DNA of 64,000 nt, from assembly GCF_001854805.1 (NCBI RefSeq), contig NZ_MBLO01000235.1, positions 124,001-188,000 on the forward strand, read 5' to 3'. This document shows positions 55,374 to 62,856 of this stretch, piece after piece. The notes beneath the pieces were generated by a model. The model saw only the letters and a program-made list of their open reading frames with translations, searched no databases and was not told where the DNA came from. Position 1 is the stretch's first letter. The number at the start of each line of letters is the position of its first letter. The position numbers were made by a program, and so were the translations under genes. Source of the DNA: Pseudofrankia coriaricola. Lineage in GTDB: Bacteria; Actinomycetota; Actinomycetes; Frankiales; Frankiaceae.

Positions 55374-56389
55374 CACCCGCGATCTCGTTTGCCCATCTCT
55401 TCCGACTCAGCGACGACATCGGCCTTTTCGAGCACGCTCTCGGCTCGGTCCCGCGTCGGGAGTACGGGTACTGCGTGGACGACGTCGCGCGCGGGCTGGT
55501 CGTCCTCTCCCGCGAGCCGTCGCCACCCCTGGACCTCATCCGGCTGCTCCAGCTCTATCTCGACTTTGTTCTGGCGGCGCAGGCGCCGGACGGGAGGGTC
55601 GTCAACCGGCGCGACACCGAAGGCCGGTGGCGGGACGACCCCGAACTCGGCGACTGCTGGGGCCGAGCCCTGTGGGGGCTGGGCACCGCGGCGGCCCTGG
55701 CGCCCACCCACCGGCTGCGGGCACTGGCCCGGGCCGGGTTCCATGCCAGCGCCACCCGCCGTTCCCCCTGGCCGCGAGCCATGACGTTCGCCGCCCTCGG
55801 AGCGGGCGAGCTGCTGCTCGCCCATCCGGACGACGGGTCGGCTCGTGCTCTGCTCGCCGACGCCGTCACCGCGATCGGCCCGATCGGCGACGATCCCGGA
55901 TGGCCCTGGCCGGAGCCCACGCTGCGTTACGCCAACGCGGCGGTGCCGGAGGCGCTGATCCTGGCCGGCATGTGCCTGTCCGACCGGACGGCGCGCGCGG
56001 ACGGCCTGCGGCTGCTGGCCTGGCTGCTCCACGTGGAGACCCGGGGCGGAACGCTGTCACCGACCCCCGTCGGCGGCCGGCGTCCGCGGGGCGATCCCAG
56101 GCCTGGCTTCGACCAGCAGCCCATCGAGGCGGCGGCCATCGCGGACGCCTGCGCGCGGGCCCACGCGGCGACCAGCCAGCACCGGTGGCTCACCGGTCTC
56201 CGGCAGGCGCACGGATGGTTCCTCGGCGAGAACGACGCCAGCACTCCGCTGGTCGACACCACGACCGGCGGTTGCCACGACGGCCTCGAACCCGGGGGAC
56301 GCAACGCCAACCAGGGGGCGGAGTCCGCGCTCGCCCTGCTCTCCACGGAGCAGCACGCCCGCCGGCTGCTGGCGCCGAGTACACCGTGA
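55370..56389 (+). CDS. Alpha/alpha-toroid glycosidase-like protein of unknown activity
   Basis: The 339-residue protein begins (GTG) VTPAISFAHLFRLSDDIGLFEHA and has repeated helical segments with DDVARGLVVL, GRWRDDPELGDCWGRALWGLG and RNANQGAESALALL, which look like a six-hairpin (alpha/alpha) toroid as in glycoside hydrolases and mannose epimerases. It is usually annotated as hypothetical or glycosyltransferase-associated. Start and stop overlap both neighbours by 4 bp. I suggest that it acts on the product of the adjacent GT4, but no catalytic residue can be assigned. Confidence 0.7.
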   Translation: MTPAISFAHLFRLSDDIGLFEHALGSVPRREYGYCVDDVARGLVVLSREPSPPLDLIRLLQLYLDFVLAAQAPDGRVVNRRDTEGRWRDDPELGDCWGRALWGLGTAAALAPTHRLRALARAGFHASATRRSPWPRAMTFAALGAGELLLAHPDDGSARALLADAVTAIGPIGDDPGWPWPEPTLRYANAAVPEALILAGMCLSDRTARADGLRLLAWLLHVETRGGTLSPTPVGGRRPRGDPRPGFDQQPIEAAAIADACARAHAATSQHRWLTGLRQAHGWFLGENDASTPLVDTTTGGCHDGLEPGGRNANQGAESALALLSTEQHARRLLAPSTP

Positions 56390-57885
56390 CCCTTGAGTTG
56401 GACCTGGTCACCCGGCTTCCGCTCACGCTGGCCGCGGATCCCGGCAGGGTCATCGCGAAGCTCTTCCTCCCCGGCGAGGAGGGCGCCGAGGGGCACTCCC
56501 GGGCCGCGGGCATCGTGGACCGGGTACTCGCCCTGACCGACGACGAGGTCGACGGCCTCGTCGACGCCCTGCTCGACCGGTTCGAGCCCCGTCACCGGGA
56601 CTACCGGGGCACCCTGGCGCGGCACGCGGCGATCGTGGCTCCCCGCGTCCGGGCGCCGGCCGAGCTCTCGCCGGCGCGCACGCTGCTGCTCGGCGCGAGC
56701 TTCACCGCCGAGTACGCGGTGGAAGGCGCAGCCGTCACCAATCCATCGGCGGTCGCGCACCCCGACCAGTCGGGGCTGCCACCCGGCGCACTGCGCCTGG
56801 TGCTCAGCCTGCGCGCCGTCGGCGAGGGGCACATGTCCTCGATCGGCTTCGCCGTCGGCGTGCTGGGCCCAGGCCCGACGGTACGGCTGGAGTCACGCAC
56901 CGGTCCGCTCACCACCGGCATGGTCGTACCGGTCGCGTGGGAGCGCGGCCGGCTGCGCTCCCTGCTCGCCGACCATGGCCTCGACGATGAGGTCACACGC
57001 TCTGTCCTCGACGCCCTCGACAGGAGTTTGGCCGGCGATGGGCTCGAAAGGGCCTTCGCCAGCATGCCCGCGGAACTCCTGCGCCGTCCGCAGGCCGCCG
57101 GCATCCTGGCCGGGATCCGGTCCGTCGCCGGATCGCTGCGGGGAGTCGAGTTCCCGGTGGACAGCGCCCTCACGCAACGGGTGCTGTGGCCCACTGTCGC
57201 CAGCGAGAGCAAGGGAATGGAAGACGCGCGGTTCGTCCGCTTCACCGCACCGGACGGAACCGTCGACTACCGAGCGACATACACGGCCTATGACGGCACC
57301 CACATCCTGCCGAGACTGCTCACCAGCCCCGACCTGCGGATCTTCACGTCCTCTCCGCTGGCCGGCCCGGCGGCCCGGAACAAGGGGATGGCGCTGTTCC
57401 CCCGGCTTGTCGGCGGCCGTCACCTCGCGCTCTGCCGATCCGACGGGGAGACCACCGGTCTGACGGCGTCCGATGACGGGCTGGTCTGGGAACCGTCCCG
57501 ATCGGTCCATGAACCGAGGGCGCCGTTCGAACTCATTCAGGTCGGCAACTGCGGCTCACCCATCGAGACGTCAGCGGGCTGGCTCGTCCTCACCCACGGC
57601 GTCGGGCCGATGCGCACGTACACAGTGGGAGCGATCCTGCTCGACCTGGCGGACCCGTCCACCGTGGTCGCGACGCTGCCCGAGCCGCTGCTCACCCCGA
57701 CCCTGACCGAGACCGACGGCTATGTCCCCAACGTCGTGTACTCCTGCGGCGGGCTGGTCCATGACGGGCGGCTGTGGCTCCCCTACGGGATCGGTGACTC
57801 CCGGGTCGGGATGGCGAGCGTGCCCGTCGACGCCCTGCTCGCGCGGATGACCCGGGCAACCGCCCGACCCGTCGAACAGAGCTGA
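56386..57885 (+). CDS. GH130-family glycoside phosphorylase/hydrolase
   Basis: The 499-residue protein has the GH130 five-bladed propeller in its C-terminal 300 residues with GMEDARFVRF (Asp280, the catalytic-type Asp), YTAYDG and GNCGSPIET. About 250 N-terminal residues form an extension seen in the longer GH130 subfamilies. GH130 enzymes act on beta-1,2 or beta-1,4 mannosides, mostly as phosphorylases. The GTG overlaps the preceding stop. The stop codon is in a 9-bp tandem repeat that gives a second in-frame stop. No signal peptide, so it is cytosolic. Confidence 0.85.
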   Translation: MTLELDLVTRLPLTLAADPGRVIAKLFLPGEEGAEGHSRAAGIVDRVLALTDDEVDGLVDALLDRFEPRHRDYRGTLARHAAIVAPRVRAPAELSPARTLLLGASFTAEYAVEGAAVTNPSAVAHPDQSGLPPGALRLVLSLRAVGEGHMSSIGFAVGVLGPGPTVRLESRTGPLTTGMVVPVAWERGRLRSLLADHGLDDEVTRSVLDALDRSLAGDGLERAFASMPAELLRRPQAAGILAGIRSVAGSLRGVEFPVDSALTQRVLWPTVASESKGMEDARFVRFTAPDGTVDYRATYTAYDGTHILPRLLTSPDLRIFTSSPLAGPAARNKGMALFPRLVGGRHLALCRSDGETTGLTASDDGLVWEPSRSVHEPRAPFELIQVGNCGSPIETSAGWLVLTHGVGPMRTYTVGAILLDLADPSTVVATLPEPLLTPTLTETDGYVPNVVYSCGGLVHDGRLWLPYGIGDSRVGMASVPVDALLARMTRATARPVEQS

Positions 57886-57899
57886 CGGGCCTGACGGGC
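57882..57899 (+). repeat. 9-bp tandem duplication over the GH130 stop
   Basis: CTGACGGGC occurs twice. The first copy contains the stop TGA (57883-57885). The second gives an in-frame TGA nine bases later. Confidence 0.75.
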
Positions 57900-57916
57900 C
57901 CGAACCGTCGGACAGG

Positions 57917-58918
57917 TCAGCGCAGGATGCGTTCGTAGACGGCGAGATAGTCGGTGACCATACGAGCCATCGAGAACCGCCGGCTCGCGGTGGCCCGGCA
58001 CGCGGCGCGGTCGAGATCCGCGGCGCGGTCCACCGCCGCCACGGCCGCCGCCGGATCGTCCACCAGGAACCCGGTCACTCCCTCGTCCACGACCTCCGGC
58101 ATGGCCCCACGGCGGTAGGCGACAACCGGCGTGCCGCACACCATCGCCTCGACGACCGCCAGGCCGAACGGTTCGTCGAACGCGATGGGATGCAACAGCG
58201 CCGCGGCGGAACCGAGCACCTCCGCTCGCCTGGACGGCCCGACCGGCCCGAGGTAGCTCACGGCGTCCCCGTCGACGTGGGGCCGCACCTGTTCGACGAA
58301 GTAACGCTCGTCCTGAACGATCCCGCAGATCACCAGCCGCCGGCCGGCCAGGCGGGCGATCTCGACGGCCGCCGCGGTGCCCTTGTCGGGATGGATCCGG
58401 CCGAGGACGACCAGGTCCTCCCCACCAGCGACCGAGAACGGAAGGGCGGCCAGATCGACGCCGTGGTACACCGTCGCGGCATAGTCCAGTTCCGGGCTGC
58501 GATCGGCGTCGGAGATGGAGACGTAGGTGGAGGCCGCCCGCGCATAGGCGGGGACGATCCGCGGGTCGGAGAATCCGTGGACCGTCGTGACCATCGGTGC
58601 CCGGACATGCGCCGCGAACGCCAGCGGCAGCCAGTCAAGATGGTTGTGCACGAGGTCGAACTCGCCGGAGCGGGCCAGCGCGTGGGCCACGTGCAACGCC
58701 TCCCACACCCGGCCGTCGAGCGCTGGGTCCTCGGCGTACCCGTGCGGGCACACGCCGTCCAGCTTCCCGGCCGTGCGCGAGTCCAGCGTCGCGAACAGGG
58801 TGACGTCGACGCCGCGCGCCACCAGGCCCTCCGCGAGGTGGCTGGCGATCTGCTCCCACGGGCCGTAATGCTGAGGCGGGGTGCGCCACGCCACCGGCGC
58901 CAGCATCGCGACCTTCAT
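57917..58918 (-). CDS. Family-4 glycosyltransferase, convergent to the GH130 operon
   Basis: The 333-residue GT-B enzyme begins MKVAMLAPVAWRTPPQHYGPWEQI and has a GT4 C-terminal domain with VLGRIHPDKG and HPIAFDEPFGLAVVEAMVCGTPVVAYRRGAMPEVV (EX7E). It is on the opposite strand, and its stop is 31 bp from the GH130 stop. This GT4, the other GT4, the toroid protein and GH130 form a four-gene set that appears to make and break a mannose-like glycan. ATG 58918 has no strong ribosome site. Regulation is separate from the CIRCE promoter. Confidence 0.88.
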   Translation of the reverse strand: MKVAMLAPVAWRTPPQHYGPWEQIASHLAEGLVARGVDVTLFATLDSRTAGKLDGVCPHGYAEDPALDGRVWEALHVAHALARSGEFDLVHNHLDWLPLAFAAHVRAPMVTTVHGFSDPRIVPAYARAASTYVSISDADRSPELDYAATVYHGVDLAALPFSVAGGEDLVVLGRIHPDKGTAAAVEIARLAGRRLVICGIVQDERYFVEQVRPHVDGDAVSYLGPVGPSRRAEVLGSAAALLHPIAFDEPFGLAVVEAMVCGTPVVAYRRGAMPEVVDEGVTGFLVDDPAAAVAAVDRAADLDRAACRATASRRFSMARMVTDYLAVYERILR

Positions 58919-59344
58919 TCTATGATCCGCGTCGCCATGTCGATCACCCTGCTCAACCGCCTCGCATCCAAAAATTCTTCAGCTACGCATGAAAAATGCG
59001 AAAAGGGTGCAAAAGGTCGTTTTTATCACCGGTATGACCCTACTCGGGATTTCGGCCCGTGATACGCGCCGCGCGTACCCGGCCATGATCGACCGCAATG
59101 TCACGCTCGGTGAGAAGCTCCTCGACGTCCCGGTAGCCGCGTCACTGTGCCGCTGCGTCGCTCATGACCAACGGGCGCGGCACGGCAACGTACTGGGACG
59201 AGTTCGGCTGGCTGTACACCCCTGTCCCGAGGAGAGGCCGACCAGGTCAAGGGCGTCGGAGAAGTCGGCTCGCGACCAACGATGTGATTCCGTCACCATC
59301 GTGCGGGCAGCCTACCGACCGCCTCTTCCGCTCCGCCTTCAGGG
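58919..59344. other. Intergenic region with an A+T-rich patch
   Basis: The stretch 58970-59035 is clearly A+T-richer than its surroundings and contains GCAT-AAAA-ATGC type symmetry. It probably holds the GT4 promoter. Short plus-strand frames here have no recognisable domain. Confidence 0.5.
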
Positions 59345-60013
59345 CTACGCGGACACCCTGGATTCGCCGGAGCCGTCCGCGGGCCCGCTGTCCTGAATGC
59401 TCGCGACAATTACCTCGATGGCTCCCTGGATCGCGTTGCTCGCCTGGTCGTGGTCCATGTGCCAGTGCTCGACCAGATGCTGGTAGGAATCGGGGTTCCA
59501 CAGCACGTCGAGCACGGCGGCCGTGGACGCGCGCTCATCCGGCGACCAGTGCGGCGTCGCCGCCTCCACAGCGTCGAGGAGGGCGCGGCGGCGCGTCTGG
59601 CCGGCGGACGTGATCGTCGGGTCGGAGACCGCGGTGGTATACCCCGACGCCGCGAACGAGGACAGTGTCGCGAACGCGCGGCCCGCGGTGTCGGCGACTT
59701 CGTCGAGAGCGATCCCCTGGTAGGTCACGCCGGCTTGCTCCTGCAGGCGCTGCATGACGGCGGTGTGCAGCTCGCGTTCGTTGGCGAAGTGCCGGTAGAC
59801 CGTGCTCTCGCTGACGCCCGCGCCTTCGGCGACCGCCCGGAACGTCAGCTCCCGCCAGTCCCAGGTCCGGAACGTGTGGGCGAGGTCCGCGCCCACGGAC
59901 ACGATTCGCTCCCGGGTGTCCGCGGAGCGCTGGCGCCTGACCGGGCTGTCATAGGCGCGCCGCGCGGTCGGGCCCGCGGTGGCCGTGTCCGCGGAGCTTG
60001 ACTCGGGTCCCAT
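59345..60013 (-). CDS. TetR-family transcriptional regulator
   Basis: The 222-residue regulator has an N-terminal TetR HTH with LTFRAVAEGAGVSESTVYRHFANERELHTAV (about residues 55-85). The C-terminal ligand domain is of an unrecognised class. It is divergent from the sulfotransferase gene. Two 22-bp repeats with internal dyads between them are the likely operators. One overlaps a -10-like TAGACT on its own strand, which suggests autorepression. Confidence 0.88.
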   Translation of the reverse strand: MGPESSSADTATAGPTARRAYDSPVRRQRSADTRERIVSVGADLAHTFRTWDWRELTFRAVAEGAGVSESTVYRHFANERELHTAVMQRLQEQAGVTYQGIALDEVADTAGRAFATLSSFAASGYTTAVSDPTITSAGQTRRRALLDAVEAATPHWSPDERASTAAVLDVLWNPDSYQHLVEHWHMDHDQASNAIQGAIEVIVASIQDSGPADGSGESRVSA

Positions 60014-60017
60014 ATTA

Positions 60018-60065
60018 GCGGGAGTCTACTGCCGCGAATTGTCGTGGGAGTCTGCTCCCGCGAAT
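60018..60065. promoter_or_regulatory. Two 22-bp direct repeats, probable TetR operators
   Basis: 60018-60039 and 60044-60065 read G(C/T)GGGAGTCT(A/G)CT(G/C)CCGCGAAT, starting 26 bp apart. Each has the dyad GGGAG-N4-CTCCC (imperfect in the first). They lie between the TetR start and the sulfotransferase gene. Confidence 0.75.
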
Positions 60066-60220
60066 GTGGCACCGACGCTCCGGGCCGAGCCAGGCCGGGC
60101 GTCCCTCTCCCCTTGCCGAGGCCGAACCGGCCGCCACCCTCGCCTCTGTCTTCGCCCCCACGACGCCGAGAACGCCTGCCCGGTGCCGGACGCGCACACC
60201 CAGCCACACGGGAGACCATC

Positions 60221-61384
60221 ATGACTGACGTCGACGACCTGCTCGCGGCGGCACGTAAGGAAACCGGCCTGGACGACTTCGGCGAGAACACGTTCAGGGA
60301 AGGCCTCGAGCGGCTGGTGGACTCGTTACGCACGGAAGCGAGCCTGAACGCCCTCGGCGAGTTATCCATCCGCGCCCTGATTGTCCAGCTCCTGAAGAGC
60401 CGCCTGCAGGTCGAGGACTGGTACCGCCGCCGTCCGGAGATCGACGACGAGCCTATCCAGGGACCGCTTGTCGGGCTGGGTTTACCCCGCACGGGTTCGA
60501 CGGCGCTCGCGGCGCTGCTCGGGGAGGACCCGCTGGCACGCTCGCTGATGCGGTGGCAGGCGGAGGAGCCGTGCCCGCCGCCCTCGACGGTGCCCGCCCC
60601 GGATCCCCGTATCGCCCGGGCCGAGGCGAGGGCGAAGATGACGCTCGAGATGGCGCCACGGATGGCCGCGCTGGTGCCGTCGTCACCGACTGGGCCCTAC
60701 GAGTGCCACGACCTGATGGGCCTCGACTTCAAGTCGCACTACTTCCAGGCGTTCGCGTACATCCCGTCCTACTCGTCCTGGCTGCTCGACGCGGACCTGA
60801 CGCCGACCTACCTCTACGAGCGCCGGGTGCTGAAGCTTCTCCAGTGGGGGACGGAGCCCAGACCGTGGCGGCTGAAGTGCCCGACGCACCTGATCTTCCT
60901 CGACCACCTGGTCGAGGCGTTCCCGGACGCGCGTTTCGTGATGACGCACCGGGACCCGACCGAGGTGCTCGTCTCCGTCGCCGACGTCTACGCGGTGATG
61001 GTCTCCATGTACAGCGACGAGGTCGACCGGCCCTACCTCGCGGCTCTCAACGTCGAGCACTGGTCGGTCGGGATGCGCCGCGCGCTGGCGTTCCGCGACG
61101 CGGGCCACGACCACCGCTTCTTTGACCTGGACTTCCGCGCCGTACAACGTGACCCCGTGGGCGAGGTCCGCCGCCTCTACACCTGGCTCGGCGAGCCCGT
61201 CACGCCCGAGTTCGAAGCCGGGATGCGGCGCTGGTGGCGTGAGAACGCCGAGAACCGCGAGCAGAACATCCATCCGGACGCGGAAGCCTTTGGCCTCGAC
61301 CTGGAGAAGGCACGGCCGCTGTTCGCCGACTACATCGGCAGGGCGGCCCGGTGGACCGCCCGGGAAGACGCACACACCGCATGA
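60221..61384 (+). CDS. Sulfotransferase family protein
   Basis: The 387-residue protein has the PAPS 5'-phosphate loop LGLPRTGSTAL (about residues 86-96) and the 3'-phosphate segment FVMTHRDPTEVLVSV (about 245-259), typical of the sulfotransferase_3-like groups common in Frankia and mycobacteria. It would transfer sulfate from PAPS to a hydroxyl of a sterol, lipid or other small molecule. ATG 60221 has GGGAG 7 bases upstream. It heads a probable catabolic or modification cluster with the lipocalin-like protein and P450. Confidence 0.88.
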   Translation: MTDVDDLLAAARKETGLDDFGENTFREGLERLVDSLRTEASLNALGELSIRALIVQLLKSRLQVEDWYRRRPEIDDEPIQGPLVGLGLPRTGSTALAALLGEDPLARSLMRWQAEEPCPPPSTVPAPDPRIARAEARAKMTLEMAPRMAALVPSSPTGPYECHDLMGLDFKSHYFQAFAYIPSYSSWLLDADLTPTYLYERRVLKLLQWGTEPRPWRLKCPTHLIFLDHLVEAFPDARFVMTHRDPTEVLVSVADVYAVMVSMYSDEVDRPYLAALNVEHWSVGMRRALAFRDAGHDHRFFDLDFRAVQRDPVGEVRRLYTWLGEPVTPEFEAGMRRWWRENAENREQNIHPDAEAFGLDLEKARPLFADYIGRAARWTAREDAHTA

Positions 61385-61555
61385 TCGCGCCATGGTCGCC
61401 GCGCCGACAGCTGACTCACTCGCGCGAAGAGGGCCTCCTGGCCCCGCCCAGCCACAGGTGACAACGACGCGTGAGGCGCCTGGCGCAGGTTTTGATCCGA
61501 ACGCGACCGGACGCCCCCGCCGCGAACGCGTCCGCCGAACAGAGGAGACAGCACT

Positions 61556-62590
61556 GTGGCCATCGACCTGACGGGTGGACTCGCCGAGGAGCGGGAGTTC
61601 GTCTACGCCAAGCAGCCCGACAACCCCGAGGCGCGGGAGTCGGTCAACGCGTGGATCTGGGATGACAGCGGGACGTTCGGCATCCCGCGCATCGGCGTCG
61701 AGGCCGTGGCCGACCAGTGGGACACGCACGACATCCAGGTCAACATCGCGTTCGCTGACGGACGGGTGTACAGCATGTTCGGCCCGTGGCCGGTGCACGA
61801 CCCCGTCGCGGCCGACGGCCGGGCGCGCATCCTGGGCGCCGGGCCGCTGTCGTTCGAGCTGGTGGAGCCGTACCGCCACCTGCGCCTGAAGCTCGACGGC
61901 ACGGCGCTCGCGACCACCTCCCAGGCACAGGCCGAGGGCTGGACGCCTCGGGACGGCGGCGAGCAGGTATCCGTCAGGGCCGAGATCGACATCTACCCCG
62001 CCGCGCCGCCGTGGGAGAACGGCTCGACGAGCGAGGAGGCCCGACGCATCCTGGCGACGCAGGAGGAGGGCGACCTGATGGGCTACCCCTGGCGGTTCGA
62101 GCAGCTGTGCCGGGCCAGCGGCACGCTCACCATCGGCGACGACGTGCACCGGCTGGACGGCGGCGCGGACAGGATCCGGCGGCAGGGTATCCGGCGGCTG
62201 GCGAAGTTCTGGGGCCACGTGTGGCAGGCGGCGCTCTTCCCCAGCGGCCGCGGCTTCGGCTTCACGATCTACCCGCCGCGCACAGACGGCAAGGCCACCT
62301 ACAACGAGGGCTATGTGGTCGACGGCGGCGAGCTCGTCCCGGCCCGCGTCGTGCGCGCGCCCTGGCTGCGCGCCATCGAGCCGAAGGGCGAGGACGTGTC
62401 GGTGGTGCTGGAAACCGCGAGGGGAACGTTCGAGATCGGCGGTGAGACGCTGGTCTCGACGTTCATGGTGATGCCTCCCGAGGTCGGCGGCGGCATGCAG
62501 CTGCACCAGGGGCTCGCCCGCTACACCTGGGACGGCGAGTCGGCCGTCGGGATGGTCGAACGGTCCAGCACGCCGGAACAGATGGCCTGA
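61556..62590 (+). CDS. Conserved hypothetical protein, lipocalin/CrtC-like
   Basis: The 344-residue protein has no named motif. It is rich in beta-strand patterns with DDSGTFGIPRIGVEAVADQWDTHDI and a C-terminal FVVDG-like region, which resembles the hydroxyneurosporene-synthase/lipocalin-like (DUF7064-type) proteins that accompany steroid and lipid genes in actinobacteria. GTG 61556 has GAGGAG 9 bases upstream. It is cytosolic. Function unknown; substrate binding for the adjacent sulfotransferase or P450 is a guess. Confidence 0.7.
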   Translation: MAIDLTGGLAEEREFVYAKQPDNPEARESVNAWIWDDSGTFGIPRIGVEAVADQWDTHDIQVNIAFADGRVYSMFGPWPVHDPVAADGRARILGAGPLSFELVEPYRHLRLKLDGTALATTSQAQAEGWTPRDGGEQVSVRAEIDIYPAAPPWENGSTSEEARRILATQEEGDLMGYPWRFEQLCRASGTLTIGDDVHRLDGGADRIRRQGIRRLAKFWGHVWQAALFPSGRGFGFTIYPPRTDGKATYNEGYVVDGGELVPARVVRAPWLRAIEPKGEDVSVVLETARGTFEIGGETLVSTFMVMPPEVGGGMQLHQGLARYTWDGESAVGMVERSSTPEQMA

Positions 62591-62856
62591 CAGGCGACCG
62601 GACGGCCTGGGCCTGGGCCGAGCGGGATCCGCCCGGGTCACCGACGGCTACCCGGCGCCGTGGGTCGTGACTCCGGCGGGCGATCGGGTGATCGCATCGT
62701 GTGCCAGGTCCGTGGGCCAGGTTCGTGAACGCATTCCTGGAGGGCGGTACTGGTTGACACTGGGCACTCGCCCAGCTAGAACAGCTGTTAAAACTTGGCA
62801 CGTTCGACCGGGCGTTGCCAGCCGCCGTGCCGCGGCCATCGAAGGAGGCCCGCCAG
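62591..62856. other. Intergenic region with the P450 promoter
   Basis: No gene supported. The clear signal is the promoter at 62754-62789 listed separately. Confidence 0.55.
62754..62789 (+). promoter_or_regulatory. Consensus-like promoter of the P450 gene with embedded dyads
   Basis: -35 TTGACA (62754-62759), 17-bp spacer, -10 TAGAAC (62777-62782). The spacer holds the inverted repeat CTGGGC-ACTC-GCCCAG (62760-62775), and the perfect palindrome AACAGCTGTT (62780-62789) overlaps the -10 and probable start point. Both could be operators. Confidence 0.75.

Noticed and set aside
58989-59613. Plus-strand frames upstream of and overlapping the TetR gene
   Set aside because: They overlap the TetR gene on the other strand, and the non-overlapping part has no recognisable domain.
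60683-62641. 652-codon minus-strand frame opposite the sulfotransferase and lipocalin-like genes
   Set aside because: Antisense shadow with His/Arg/Val-rich low-complexity text; the plus-strand genes have proper motifs.
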